From NCBI GenBank assembly GCA_964409335.1, contig CAYPCW010000024.1:1-39521 (forward strand): 39,521 bases of DNA. The letters are read 5' to 3'. Both the position numbers and the translations under genes were made by a program. Below are positions 14,893 through 23,907 of the stretch, piece after piece; the first letter of the stretch is position 1; every line of letters starts with the position of its first letter. This stretch comes from JABMOW01 sp964409335. Lineage in GTDB: Bacteria > Fidelibacterota > Marinisomatia > SCGC-AAA003-L08 > JACNLC01. Under the pieces are notes generated by a model. That model worked only from the letters and a program-made list of their open reading frames with translations, did not search any database and was not told the DNA's origin.

Positions 14893-17750
14893 TTCGAATA
14901 TAATATTTCCAGCTTTGTTTTCAACGAATCACTTTGACTTGGATTAAGGATGTTTAACATCGAAAAATTGAAGGAATTATGGTTCCCCTCGAGGATATAT
15001 CCGTAGTCCTGATAGACTCCATAAACTAAATTTTGGATATGTGATTTTATATCAATCGTAATTTCACCGGTAGCACTCAGTGAATTGAGGTTTGAACTGA
15101 TTATAGCCTCCATCGGCAGACTATCAACGGGGAGTGAAATAAAATCAGTCAGACGATTTAATGTCAGAACCATATTTCCCTGAATGTCGCTTTGTGTGGT
15201 ATCCGCCCAAAGATGGAGGTACGCTTTCGAGATAATTGCCTCCGGATTCTCAGCGATAAATTCCTGTAGTTCGTAAAAATCCAGGTACGTTTTTAGGTTA
15301 AATCCATAATTCACCAGGTTTTGGGATGATAGTACGGACTCAGAATACTGATCTGAAGGGTATAGGGATATATCATCAATGATCTTGTTGCTGTCAATTT
15401 GCCAAATGGAAGTATTTACAACGCCAAATTGCGTTTGGCTAAACTGGAATGGGACATGATTCAGCCTGAATTGAACTCCGTTTACTGGTAAGGTCGAATG
15501 GATGGAAATTGTGACATTGTACAATTCGGTTCCTGGTTCAGGTGCCACAGAGGATACCCAGATTGCAGCCTCATCTCCATTATTCGTGTTAATAACTGAT
15601 CCTTCAAATTGAGCTTCCGTTTCTTCTGGAAAATTCCATGTGGTATACAAAATAGATGGACTTAATTGTAATCTTCTACCACCATAGTAAGGCTCGGATT
15701 CATTTTTGATCATATCAATTCCCCAATCGAACCATTGTTCACCTTCACCGCTGTCCCACAGCCCGTTTCCATTTAAATCAATCCAGTCGAGGATACCGTT
15801 TCCCTCTGTACCCGTCAGGCTGATGGTACTGTAATCGTCCCCTGCCGGGTCTGGAACATAGTCGTCCCCTTCAGGGTCTTCCAGTGGATCTCCGTCACAG
15901 ATCTGGTCTGTTCCACAATCTTCAAATGGTTCGTTCAAATCATACTGGCCATTCCCTTCTTTACCGTAGGGATTATATCCGGGTTCAGCATAGGACCAGA
16001 GGGAATCCTGACCTGCATCCTTAAAAACCTCCAAAAGATCTTCCATATCCTGAATTCCATTGTTATTTTGATCGACCCAGTCGAAGACCCCATTTCCTTC
16101 GGTTCCGGATGGATTTAATACACTCCAGTTGTCGTTGGCCGGATCAGGATTAAAAATTGCATCATATCCGGGCTCGTTTATATCTGGCACTCCGTCAAGC
16201 CCATAATCCCAGAAAAGTTCATTCTCATCATACTGTCCATTGGATTCAAGCCCTTCGCCCGGATCCCAAACTCCATTCGATTCACCTTCGTCTGGTCCGG
16301 TATAGCCGGGATCGCTTTCACACAATCGGTCAACACCGCAATCCCTCCAATTGTCCCCGGATGGATCATCATTAAAATCATCCCCCGCCGGGTCTGGGTT
16401 TGTCAATGGGTCATATCCCGCTTCCTCCCAGCTAAAAAGGCTATCTGGTCCTGAATCCGTGAAGAGTTCCTCTTCGTCCCACTGGAAATTGCCTTCAGTG
16501 CCAAAAGGTTGATATCCTGGCTCTTCATCGTTGCAGATCGCATCTTCACCACAATCAAAAAATAATTCTCCGTTGTCGAATTGAAGATTATTTTCAGTTC
16601 CGGTTTCAACTTCAGGGTAATTATCATCATGAGGATCAAAATCTGATGATGCTAAAATGATATCGGACAAATAAAATATGATCGCGCCGGAAGAATCGGC
16701 ATCGTGGATGATTGGTTTTATTTGGAATTTCATCAGTTCAAAAGTGGAATCGATAAATCCAATTTGAGATAACAGCGTATCGGGGATGGGGATATTTGAC
16801 CATTGCGGATTTGTGGGATCAAAATTCATGGCAACGATACTTCCCCAATTATCCAGTATAGTATCTGTGACAGCGGTAAATCCATTCGGGTGAAAGGCAA
16901 CCGGAATGATATCCTGGATTACAAATTTATTTACGGGATCTAACGTTGTCAGATATTTCTCATACTTCACGGTCACAAATGGTTGAGCGGATAACGAAGT
17001 ATGATTCGAAGCATAAAATTCGATCAGATCATCCGGGGCATCATACCGCAACAATATCCCATAGTCATTTCCGGATGTCACATCACACAAAGCTTCCAGT
17101 AACCCGGAATTACCTGAGACGTCTTCAATAGGGGTAAAATACACCTTTATCCCGCTATTTATGTAGACCACTTTCAGTTCGGTGGCATGTGGGTTGGTGT
17201 TCAGTTGAGACAGATCCACCTCCGTATTTCCAAATATTACGGTATTATCTGTAGTAAAGGAAAAATTTGATGATTCATCCCAATCCAGTCCAAATTCACG
17301 CATATCCATCCAATACGCATGGACCTTATATAAATCCGGCTGATCGTTAAAATTTTCCTGTTGATCAGCGTGATTCTGTTTGTTTTCTGATCGGGTTGAG
17401 ATGTTGGAAAAATGAGAAATGGATTTCAGGGAGATATAAGTCGAGTTATATTGGATACTATCTGCGGGTAATTCGCAAATATCGGAGTGAGAATTTAATA
17501 CGTCGTTATTTAAACGAATAAAGATTGAACTGTTAAAGGTAGAATCAATGGTGCCAAGATAAAGTCTTGAACTCACCCCGGGGCTGGATTGATCTTTAAT
17601 TGACCGGGTAGTATCGACATAGGTGTTGAAAGCGGTAATCTGGTAACCATGTTCTCCCAGATCAACTGAAACGGGTTTTGATTCGCACCCCGTATGCATA
17701 AATACCATGCTGACCATAAGTGTCAGTGTACAGAGGGAAGACCTGTTCAT
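14889..17750 (-). CDS. Large lipoprotein with acidic repeat array
   Basis: A 953-residue protein starting MNRSSLCTLTLMVSMVFMHTGC, a lipoprotein-type signal with a slightly unusual lipobox (HTGC). I chose the ATG at 17750 over a GTG two codons upstream. Residues about 25-375 form an N-terminal beta-rich domain. About 310 acidic residues follow with Asp-rich repeats. The C-terminal 260 residues resemble DNRLRE-type structural domains (KAYLHLWADTT, then YGYILEGNHNSFNF and LEILYSK). The N-terminal part (LYLGTIDSTFNSSIFIRL) loosely recalls Bacteroidota DUF4270 lipoproteins. It follows the glycogen-synthase-like gene by 10 bases and overlaps the barrel gene by four. The function is unknown; a calcium-stabilised surface role is a guess. 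Confidence 0.65.
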   Translation of the reverse strand: MNRSSLCTLTLMVSMVFMHTGCESKPVSVDLGEHGYQITAFNTYVDTTRSIKDQSSPGVSSRLYLGTIDSTFNSSIFIRLNNDVLNSHSDICELPADSIQYNSTYISLKSISHFSNISTRSENKQNHADQQENFNDQPDLYKVHAYWMDMREFGLDWDESSNFSFTTDNTVIFGNTEVDLSQLNTNPHATELKVVYINSGIKVYFTPIEDVSGNSGLLEALCDVTSGNDYGILLRYDAPDDLIEFYASNHTSLSAQPFVTVKYEKYLTTLDPVNKFVIQDIIPVAFHPNGFTAVTDTILDNWGSIVAMNFDPTNPQWSNIPIPDTLLSQIGFIDSTFELMKFQIKPIIHDADSSGAIIFYLSDIILASSDFDPHDDNYPEVETGTENNLQFDNGELFFDCGEDAICNDEEPGYQPFGTEGNFQWDEEELFTDSGPDSLFSWEEAGYDPLTNPDPAGDDFNDDPSGDNWRDCGVDRLCESDPGYTGPDEGESNGVWDPGEGLESNGQYDENELFWDYGLDGVPDINEPGYDAIFNPDPANDNWSVLNPSGTEGNGVFDWVDQNNNGIQDMEDLLEVFKDAGQDSLWSYAEPGYNPYGKEGNGQYDLNEPFEDCGTDQICDGDPLEDPEGDDYVPDPAGDDYSTISLTGTEGNGILDWIDLNGNGLWDSGEGEQWFDWGIDMIKNESEPYYGGRRLQLSPSILYTTWNFPEETEAQFEGSVINTNNGDEAAIWVSSVAPEPGTELYNVTISIHSTLPVNGVQFRLNHVPFQFSQTQFGVVNTSIWQIDSNKIIDDISLYPSDQYSESVLSSQNLVNYGFNLKTYLDFYELQEFIAENPEAIISKAYLHLWADTTQSDIQGNMVLTLNRLTDFISLPVDSLPMEAIISSNLNSLSATGEITIDIKSHIQNLVYGVYQDYGYILEGNHNSFNFSMLNILNPSQSDSLKTKLEILYSK
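15690..16620 (-). repeat. Array of about six acidic, calcium-loop-like protein repeats
   Basis: The repeats encode imperfect units of roughly 45-60 residues with the frame GTEGNGxxDxxDxNxNGxxD, then ExFxDxGxD, EPGYxP and DPAGDDY. Clear unit starts include GTENNLQFD, GTEGNFQWD, ESNGQYD, GTEGNGVFDWVDQNNNG, GKEGNGQYD and GTEGNGILDWIDLNGNG. Asp/Asn-rich loops of this kind resemble thrombospondin type 3 or EF-hand-like calcium sites. The DNA copies are diverged, not recent duplicates. Confidence 0.7.
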
Positions 17751-17760
17751 ATACACTTAT

Positions 17761-18588
17761 TTATAATTCTTGTAATGCGGCTTTTATTGTGCTGGTGACT
17801 GCAGACCATTTACCGGGAATCGATTGGTCAACAGTGGCAACGATGTGATTTCTATTTTCCAGTGTGTTTTTCAAGATTTTATCTGCTTTTACCTTTTTCA
17901 TAAGTTCATTCTTTTCATTATCCACAACAACGACCAGATCGGCATTATCGATGGCAAATTTTAACATGTCTTGAACCGTGTTTTTTGTTGGAGGTTCCAG
18001 ATTAAGATAGGTAAACACCTCTGTTGAAAAATAGCGTGTGGAATCACTTAAACTATGCAAGAGGAAAATAGTCTTAATGTTTTTATAGAATTCATCACTT
18101 TTGTATTTTTGGGCAAACAGTCCGGGGATCATGGAACATTGCCAATCATTACACAGCATATAATCGGGAGCCCAGTATAAATTTTTAAGTGTTGAAAGCG
18201 TAACCTCTGCAAAAAAGGAATATTTTTCATCATTATCTTTAAGTACTCTTCCATTTCTAGATTTATAAAGTAATTCCGGCACAGCCTTAAAATATGAATT
18301 ATACTGTAAAAAATAAACCTGTACCCTGGATTCTGGGATGAATGCGGATTTGAGATTTATGATCCTTTCTTCACCGTTATAAATGATAGGCAGGTCTCGC
18401 AACCGAATCACTTCCCGCAGAATATACTTTCTTTCGCTTATGAACCCATACTTTGGATGAACGACTCTCACTGTAATGTCAGGATCCTCGTTAAAAATTG
18501 TTGTTAACTTTCTGGAAAAAGTCGATAAAGAATAAGCGCCGCAAAAAGGTGCGACTTCAGAGGTTGCAAAATACAGATTTAATGCCAT
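17761..18588 (-). CDS. Short, degenerate glycogen/starch-synthase-like protein (GT5 N-domain only)
   Basis: A 275-residue protein matching only the N-terminal Rossmann half of GT5 glycogen synthases: it opens LYFATSEVAPF and has NDWQCSMIPGLFAQKY and TIFLLHSLSD where GlgA has HDWHAGLAP and TVHN. The nucleotide-sugar motif KTGGLAD is replaced by FCGAYSL, HDWH by NDWQ, and the C-terminal GT-B domain is absent. Catalysis as a glycogen synthase is therefore unlikely. The ATG at 18588 has GAGGA just upstream and avoids overlap with the cpoB-like gene. Bacteroidota carry comparably short glycogen/starch synthase-annotated proteins, often near DUF4270 lipoprotein genes (from memory). Here it sits between two envelope lipoprotein genes. 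Confidence 0.72.
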   Translation of the reverse strand: MALNLYFATSEVAPFCGAYSLSTFSRKLTTIFNEDPDITVRVVHPKYGFISERKYILREVIRLRDLPIIYNGEERIINLKSAFIPESRVQVYFLQYNSYFKAVPELLYKSRNGRVLKDNDEKYSFFAEVTLSTLKNLYWAPDYMLCNDWQCSMIPGLFAQKYKSDEFYKNIKTIFLLHSLSDSTRYFSTEVFTYLNLEPPTKNTVQDMLKFAIDNADLVVVVDNEKNELMKKVKADKILKNTLENRNHIVATVDQSIPGKWSAVTSTIKAALQEL

Positions 18589-18595
18589 TCTATCC

Positions 18596-19336
18596 TCATT
18601 TGTATTTATTGATGTAATCCACAGAGGACTTATAATGTTCACTGTTAGGATAATCTGTGATATGTTTATTTAAGGCATCGATTGCACTCCTGGTGTCCCC
18701 GATATTCAGGTAACATAAACCGATTTTATATTGTGCATGGTCGGCTTTATTTGTAGAAGGAAATTCGAGTGTCTTTTTAAATGCGGCGAGCGCTTTTCTA
18801 AATTCCTTTTGAGCATAGTATATTTCACCAATCCAGTATTGACAATTGTCTGAAAGCTCATTTGTTTTATCGATGAGCAGCAAGTCACTGAAGGACCTGA
18901 GCGAGGTATCATAATTACCATTCTGATAACTGGCGAGAGCATCAATATACCTTGATCGGAACTCTTCTTCGGACAACCTCGCCGTTGAAAGTCCGGATGA
19001 AAGATTACTTTTTATTTCCGTATTCGCAATAATGTTTTGTTTTAGAGTTTTCACGTCATCCTGTAACCGGTTGAATTGTGATACCAGTTCAAAGTAAGCG
19101 CTGTCCAGGTATTTCGTCCGGTCGTCGATCATTTTTAGTCTGTTGTCCTGGTCAGTGTTGGACCGGGTAAATTCATCGAATAAAAGGCGGATCTGTGCAT
19201 TAAGAGAATCCGTAGTGACTGGTTTTAGTATACTTGTCTCACCTGTAATGGCATTTTCAGGAGTTGGGTGAGGTGGGTTTGAGCACCCGATCAAAATAAT
19301 AGATATTATGATTGAAAATAAAATTCTAGGTGACAT
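18596..19336 (-). CDS. cpoB: CpoB/YbgF-like TPR lipoprotein
   Basis: A 246-residue protein with a lipoprotein signal (FSIIISIILIGCSNPP; Cys18). Residues about 45-95 form a helical, probably coiled-coil stretch (RLKMIDDRTKYLDSAYFELV). From about 125 there are TPRs of the YbgF type, with YIDALASYQNGNYDTSLRSF, CQYWIGEIYYAQKEFRKALA and AQYKIGLCYLNIGDTRSAI. In Proteobacteria CpoB works with the Tol-Pal system and cell-wall synthesis. No tol or pal gene is seen here, but rodA and mrdA lie just upstream. It leads the envelope module; the 110-base gap before it leaves room for its own promoter. Confidence 0.75.
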   Translation of the reverse strand: MSPRILFSIIISIILIGCSNPPHPTPENAITGETSILKPVTTDSLNAQIRLLFDEFTRSNTDQDNRLKMIDDRTKYLDSAYFELVSQFNRLQDDVKTLKQNIIANTEIKSNLSSGLSTARLSEEEFRSRYIDALASYQNGNYDTSLRSFSDLLLIDKTNELSDNCQYWIGEIYYAQKEFRKALAAFKKTLEFPSTNKADHAQYKIGLCYLNIGDTRSAIDALNKHITDYPNSEHYKSSVDYINKYK

Positions 19337-19446
19337 TTTTTATGAGTTGAATTCCTTATTTTTCAGGGAATGGCATGAAAGGCGAAAAAATACATTAGTT
19401 AAATTTAATATTTTTCCCTCGGTTCATGCAAAATGTTCCAGATAAG

Positions 19447-20670
19447 TCAAATATTTTGATTGAGAATGTTATTTGTTAAACCAATCAGCACCATACAGGT
19501 CAGTAGAAATGTTCCGCCATAACTGATAAAGGGCGCCGGTAGTCCCGTAACAGGAAATATCCCAATGGTCATCGCCATATTAATAAAAATGTGGACAAAC
19601 AAAAGCGCGGTAAAACCCACAATAGATAAACTGGCAAATTTATTGGTAATCTTTTGTGCATAGGTGATCATCCAATAACAGAGGGTTGAAAACAATATCA
19701 GAATGACTATAATACCAACGAACCCAAATTCCTCGCCTGCAACCGACAAAATAAAGTCGGTATCCCGGACCGGCAGAAACCGAAGGTGAGTTTGCGTTCC
19801 ATGTCCCCATCCCTTTCCTGTCAGGCCGCCCGAACCCACCGCCGTAATCGACTGAAGAATTTGATATCCCGTACCCATGGGGTCTCTCATTGGGTCTAAA
19901 AAGGTCAGTACCCGCTCCTTCTGGTGTTCATAGAGATGGTTCCAAATAAATGATGTTAATGTTCCAAATGATATATTCAAAACAAAGACCATCACTCCTT
20001 GCCAGAGTTTGGGTCGACTAAAAAAGAGAACTCCGAGCATTATGATGATCCATATGTAAAATATAATCAGGCTGGATGCCGCCAGGATACTCACAACCGG
20101 CGCAGCGATAACAAATAGGTAAAATGGCCTGAAACCCACCCAGTATAGCATTGGAAATGTGATAGCGACATATATCATTGCCGTCCCAAGATCAGGTTGT
20201 TTGAACACCAATATTGCCGGGACGATCGCCAACAGAAAGGTAATTCCCATAATTTTTAAGATTTGACTCAAATTGTGCTGGTCTGAAAGAAATTTGGCGA
20301 TGGTAAAAATCACAATTAATTTCCCGGCTTCTGATGGCTGAAAGCTGAATGGTCCCGCCATAATCCAACGCCTTGCTCCATAGACAGAAGGCATGAAAAA
20401 AGTCAGGATTAAAAGCAGAATTAAAATGGCATAGAAATAATACCCGTACTCATAAAAAAATTGAATCCGTACGTACTGCAACAGCCAGATGACCAGCATA
20501 CCGATACAAACCCAGATTATTTGTTTAAACAGCGTCGAATTTAAAAATTCAATTTGTTGGCTCGTACTTTTAAGCAGAATAAGACTGATCAGGCAAAGAC
20601 AAAAGACGGGAAGTAAAACCATCCAGTAAATTTTGATGTTTCCGGAGGTTTGAAATATCTTCTTAATCAT
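19447..20670 (-). CDS. rodA: Rod-shape SEDS peptidoglycan polymerase RodA
   Basis: A 407-residue SEDS-family membrane glycosyltransferase with about ten hydrophobic segments. It carries GARRWIMAGPFSFQPSEAGK and GKGWGHGTQTHLRFLPVRDTDFILSVAGEEFG, of which HLRFLPVRDTDFILSVAGEE is the family signature. It polymerises lipid II during elongation with PBP2. I took the ATG at 20670 (MIKKIFQTSGNIKIYWM), which overlaps the end of mrdA by eight bases; upstream in-frame residues lie inside mrdA and do not fit the family. It ends the mreB-mreC-mreD-mrdA-rodA series. Confidence 0.96.
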   Translation of the reverse strand: MIKKIFQTSGNIKIYWMVLLPVFCLCLISLILLKSTSQQIEFLNSTLFKQIIWVCIGMLVIWLLQYVRIQFFYEYGYYFYAILILLLILTFFMPSVYGARRWIMAGPFSFQPSEAGKLIVIFTIAKFLSDQHNLSQILKIMGITFLLAIVPAILVFKQPDLGTAMIYVAITFPMLYWVGFRPFYLFVIAAPVVSILAASSLIIFYIWIIIMLGVLFFSRPKLWQGVMVFVLNISFGTLTSFIWNHLYEHQKERVLTFLDPMRDPMGTGYQILQSITAVGSGGLTGKGWGHGTQTHLRFLPVRDTDFILSVAGEEFGFVGIIVILILFSTLCYWMITYAQKITNKFASLSIVGFTALLFVHIFINMAMTIGIFPVTGLPAPFISYGGTFLLTCMVLIGLTNNILNQNI

Positions 20671-22429
20671 TGACGGCAATCGTGGTGTGAGTAGCGTCAA
20701 GATACGTAAAAATATCTTTTGCAATTGAGGCGGCAATTCCCGATCCCTTTCCGCCGTTTTCAATAAGGACATACAAGGTGAAGGTGTCACCCTCTGATGT
20801 AGTCAGATATCCAAGGAAAGATGAGTGGGGGTCACCATGGGGATTTTGAGATGTCCCTGTTTTCCCCCTCACCGTGCCGTTTGTCTGAATTTTTGCGTTT
20901 TTCCCTGTACCGTCCGGTGCATTTACAACGTCAAACATGGCGTCCTGAAGAAACGTCCACGTCTTTAATTTTAATTGCAGATTGAGCGGAACTTTCTCTG
21001 CAAAAATATTCAGGTGTGGTTGGTATGTATGCCCGTTCGTGGAAATCAGATTTACCATCTGAATGACCTGAAGCGGGGTAGCAAGCACATCTCCCTGGCC
21101 AATGACAAAACTTAACAGATTTCCGATACTCCACCCCCGACGCGTATATTTTTCGTTCAAATAGGCTTCAGTGGGAATGATACCTTCGGCTTCATAGGGC
21201 AAATCAATCCCTGTTTTTTTACCAAATCCATAGCGAGATGCCATGTCCGACCATTCACTGAAGATCAGTCCCTGGATGGCGCGGTAAAAATAAATATTAC
21301 ATGAGTATTTTATGGCAGTCTTCAAATTCACCTGTCCATGCCCTGCGGTATTCCAGCAACGAAAAACCCGATCACCCAACGTGTAACTTCCATTACACTG
21401 GACGTTGTAGTAGGGATTGATGAGGTCAGACTCCATGATCAACGATGCAGCAATCAGTTTAAATGTTGAACCCGGTGGATACAGTCCGTTACTCCCACGA
21501 TTTACCAATGGTCTGTCCGGGCTTTTATTGAGTGAATTCCAAAGTTCAGAGGGAATAGGTCCGACGAATGTGTTCAATGAATAATCCGGCGAACTTGTGA
21601 ATACCAGAATCTCTCCAGTCGTGGGGTCCATGACAATGACCGCTCCACGGTGACCGCTTATTCGGGATTCAACATACGCCTGAAGTTTTGAATCAATGGT
21701 GATCTGAAGCGATTGTCCTGAAATCGGCGGATATCTGTCTTCATCCCGCACCACACCGTGATCCCGGCTGTAAATATCGACCCGATGATATTCCAAACCA
21801 TTATTCCCTCTCAGGAGCGGTTCGTAAGTTTTCTCCATTCCGGCTGCGCCATACACATCATCCAGTGTATAATTCAGATTTAAGGGAGCTTGCCGCAGGA
21901 CATTCTCACTCACAATCCTTAAATATCCAAGTGTATGGCTCAGGTTGCAATCGGATACATAAGTCCTTGCGGGATTTTCAGTAAATATTATTCCCGGCAG
22001 CGACAATTTATGCTCTTCAAGATTTGACATGACCTCAAAATTGATATGCCGTTTGATCAACTTCGGTCTGAACCGGTTTATCGATCGTTTTCCTTCATCG
22101 ACCACACGCTGTAATTCCGCAGGCGGTATATCCGTTTTTTTTGAAAGAAGGTCGTAATCAAAATGGTCAGTAACATCCACGGGTATAAGCATCAGATCAT
22201 AGGTGGGACGATTTTCAACCAATGGGATTCCCTTTCGGTCAAAGATGATCCCCCTGGGAGCATTTAATATGATTTGCCGGATACTGTTGGCATTGGCACG
22301 ATCCTGGTATTTTCCAAAATTCAGAATTTGTAAATCCACATATCGGAACGATAATAAAATGATCAGGACCAAAAACACATAGATCAGTGTGGTTTTTCGC
22401 TTTGTCGGGATGAGTTGATAGCTTCGCAT
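20663..22429 (-). CDS. mrdA: Penicillin-binding protein 2 (elongasome transpeptidase)
   Basis: A 588-residue class B PBP. One N-terminal membrane segment (about 13-28) precedes a pedestal domain with NAPRGIIFDRKGIPLVENRP. The transpeptidase domain has STFK at 321-324 (catalytic Ser321), SCN at 376-378 and KTG at 523-525, all intact. It crosslinks peptidoglycan in the periplasm with RodA. The gene starts one base past the mreD stop and overlaps rodA by eight bases, the usual rod-shape operon order. Confidence 0.97.
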   Translation of the reverse strand: MRSYQLIPTKRKTTLIYVFLVLIILLSFRYVDLQILNFGKYQDRANANSIRQIILNAPRGIIFDRKGIPLVENRPTYDLMLIPVDVTDHFDYDLLSKKTDIPPAELQRVVDEGKRSINRFRPKLIKRHINFEVMSNLEEHKLSLPGIIFTENPARTYVSDCNLSHTLGYLRIVSENVLRQAPLNLNYTLDDVYGAAGMEKTYEPLLRGNNGLEYHRVDIYSRDHGVVRDEDRYPPISGQSLQITIDSKLQAYVESRISGHRGAVIVMDPTTGEILVFTSSPDYSLNTFVGPIPSELWNSLNKSPDRPLVNRGSNGLYPPGSTFKLIAASLIMESDLINPYYNVQCNGSYTLGDRVFRCWNTAGHGQVNLKTAIKYSCNIYFYRAIQGLIFSEWSDMASRYGFGKKTGIDLPYEAEGIIPTEAYLNEKYTRRGWSIGNLLSFVIGQGDVLATPLQVIQMVNLISTNGHTYQPHLNIFAEKVPLNLQLKLKTWTFLQDAMFDVVNAPDGTGKNAKIQTNGTVRGKTGTSQNPHGDPHSSFLGYLTTSEGDTFTLYVLIENGGKGSGIAASIAKDIFTYLDATHTTIAVND

Positions 22430-22430
22430 G

Positions 22431-22910
22431 TTACACTAATTTATTGCTGAAAATGAACCGGTCAATAAACCAAAGTAAAAACAGATTCAATAGTGCATGG
22501 ATGCTAACCAAAATAGATCCATTGAAGAACTCTCCGTGGACCCCGGCGAAACGGATATAATAATAAATCGAATAGTGAAGGACATAGCAACCTAAAATAA
22601 ATAAATACCGAAGCCCTCGATTCCAGATTTTATCGAACCGGGTGAGCCAACTGATTGCATACCCGGATATGGATTTCATAAAGGAAAATGAACCCAATAA
22701 ATAATGTTGTGTGGTTATATCCTGGAGTAATCCGATGAAAAAACCAAGTATGGTGGCGGAAAATGTGGGTAACTGTAAAGCAATAACGGTCAGGAATATC
22801 AATAATAGATCAAACGTGACGGGGGATTGAAAAATTATGATGGCGGGTAAAACCGTCTGGATAAAGGCTATTATAAAAAATAATAATATATAATAAATTA
22901 TACGAGTCAT
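22431..22910 (-). CDS. mreD: Rod shape-determining protein MreD
   Basis: A 159-residue, very hydrophobic protein with about five membrane segments (for example IIYYILLFFIIAFIQTVLPA and LLLIFLTVIALQLP). GFFIGLLQDITTQHYLLGSF matches the MreD family core. It is an inner-membrane part of the elongasome. I chose ATG 22910 (MTRIIYY), one base beyond the mreC stop, over a start seven codons upstream within mreC. Position between mreC and mrdA supports the call. Confidence 0.92.
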   Translation of the reverse strand: MTRIIYYILLFFIIAFIQTVLPAIIIFQSPVTFDLLLIFLTVIALQLPTFSATILGFFIGLLQDITTQHYLLGSFSFMKSISGYAISWLTRFDKIWNRGLRYLFILGCYVLHYSIYYYIRFAGVHGEFFNGSILVSIHALLNLFLLWFIDRFIFSNKLV

Positions 22911-22911
22911 A

Positions 22912-23688
22912 CTAATGGATAATAAAAACATAATTTAAATTATAAATTCCCCCCAGCAACCCGACAACAACATCTTGAAAGCCATGCTCATCATTCCGGT
23001 GTACAGAAAGGACAACCGCCACCGGCAGATCGGCGGGATAAATATCTGATATCCCGGATGTCACAACCAGATCACCCGGTATGATATTCAGACTTTTCTG
23101 AATACCATCCAGCCTGCCAAATGTGCCATGCGTGGGTGTAAATATCCCTAAAGACCGTTTCTCCCCCACTCTGACTGACACACGGAAATTTTTATCTGTG
23201 ATCAATTGAACGAGACATGCACGGTCGCCGACACTGATCACTTTGCCAATCAATCCATGGATATCCACTACGGGCAGTTCCGGGCGAATATTCCCATTCT
23301 TCCCAATATCCAGAATAACAGTTTGAACAGAAGAACCAAAATCCATATCCACCACTGAACAGGGCTGTAGAGAAAGGGAAGATTCTTCCAAAAATCCCAG
23401 CATATTCCTTAAATGGTCATTTTCATCCTTATACCGGATCAATTTCGCATTCATTAATTCCAACTGGACTAATGATTTCTTCAGATTTTCGTTTTCCTGC
23501 TTAACCACCAACAGGTCCTGGTAAATTCTCTTTGGCGTCAGAAAAAAATATACCACATCCGCAAAATCTCCGCGAATATTTTCCACAATTGGAGATTCCC
23601 GGTTAAAAAATAAAATGAGTGAAACCACTGATGTGAGGATCAATGCGATGGAGTTCCTGAAGACGTAAATTTTACTGATGAAATACAT
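22912..23688 (-). CDS. mreC: Rod shape-determining protein MreC
   Basis: A 258-residue protein: an N-terminal membrane anchor (SIALILTSVVSLILFF), a coiled coil at about 58-95 (VVKQENENLKKSLVQLELMN), then the two beta-barrel domains with VVDIHGLIGKVISVGDRACLVQLITD, core GLIGKVISVGDRACLVQLI. MreC links cytoplasmic MreB to PBP2 and RodA. It lies 219 bases after mreB, an unusually wide gap for this set. Confidence 0.95.
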   Translation of the reverse strand: MYFISKIYVFRNSIALILTSVVSLILFFNRESPIVENIRGDFADVVYFFLTPKRIYQDLLVVKQENENLKKSLVQLELMNAKLIRYKDENDHLRNMLGFLEESSLSLQPCSVVDMDFGSSVQTVILDIGKNGNIRPELPVVDIHGLIGKVISVGDRACLVQLITDKNFRVSVRVGEKRSLGIFTPTHGTFGRLDGIQKSLNIIPGDLVVTSGISDIYPADLPVAVVLSVHRNDEHGFQDVVVGLLGGIYNLNYVFIIH

Positions 23689-23907
23689 TATTCGGGTTTT
23701 ATCGAAAATGTTTGATTAAAAATGTGAGCGGGTTGATCCGATCAGAAAACATGCTTATATCGTATATCAGGGTCGATTTTGCACAATGTTATTTTTCCAA
23801 CATGGATATGGTCATGATCAGACCCGTTATCAATCCCCTGGATGAATTCAGACCGACCCGAAATGAAGCCTGATTCCCTTGCTGTGAATGATGGTAAATC
23901 GGATCAA
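23689..23907. other. Intergenic region between mreB and mreC
   Basis: These 219 bases contain no convincing gene; the only minus-strand frame noticed is an eight-codon one. On the minus strand TTGTGC followed by AT-rich TATACGATATAAG (about 23755-23785) may hold a promoter for mreCD-mrdA-rodA, but spacing to a -10 is poor. No clear terminator hairpin with a T-run was seen after mreB. Confidence 0.4.

Noticed and set aside
17761..18588. Functional glycogen synthase (glgA)
   Set aside because: The KTGGL and HDWH motifs and the whole C-terminal domain are missing.
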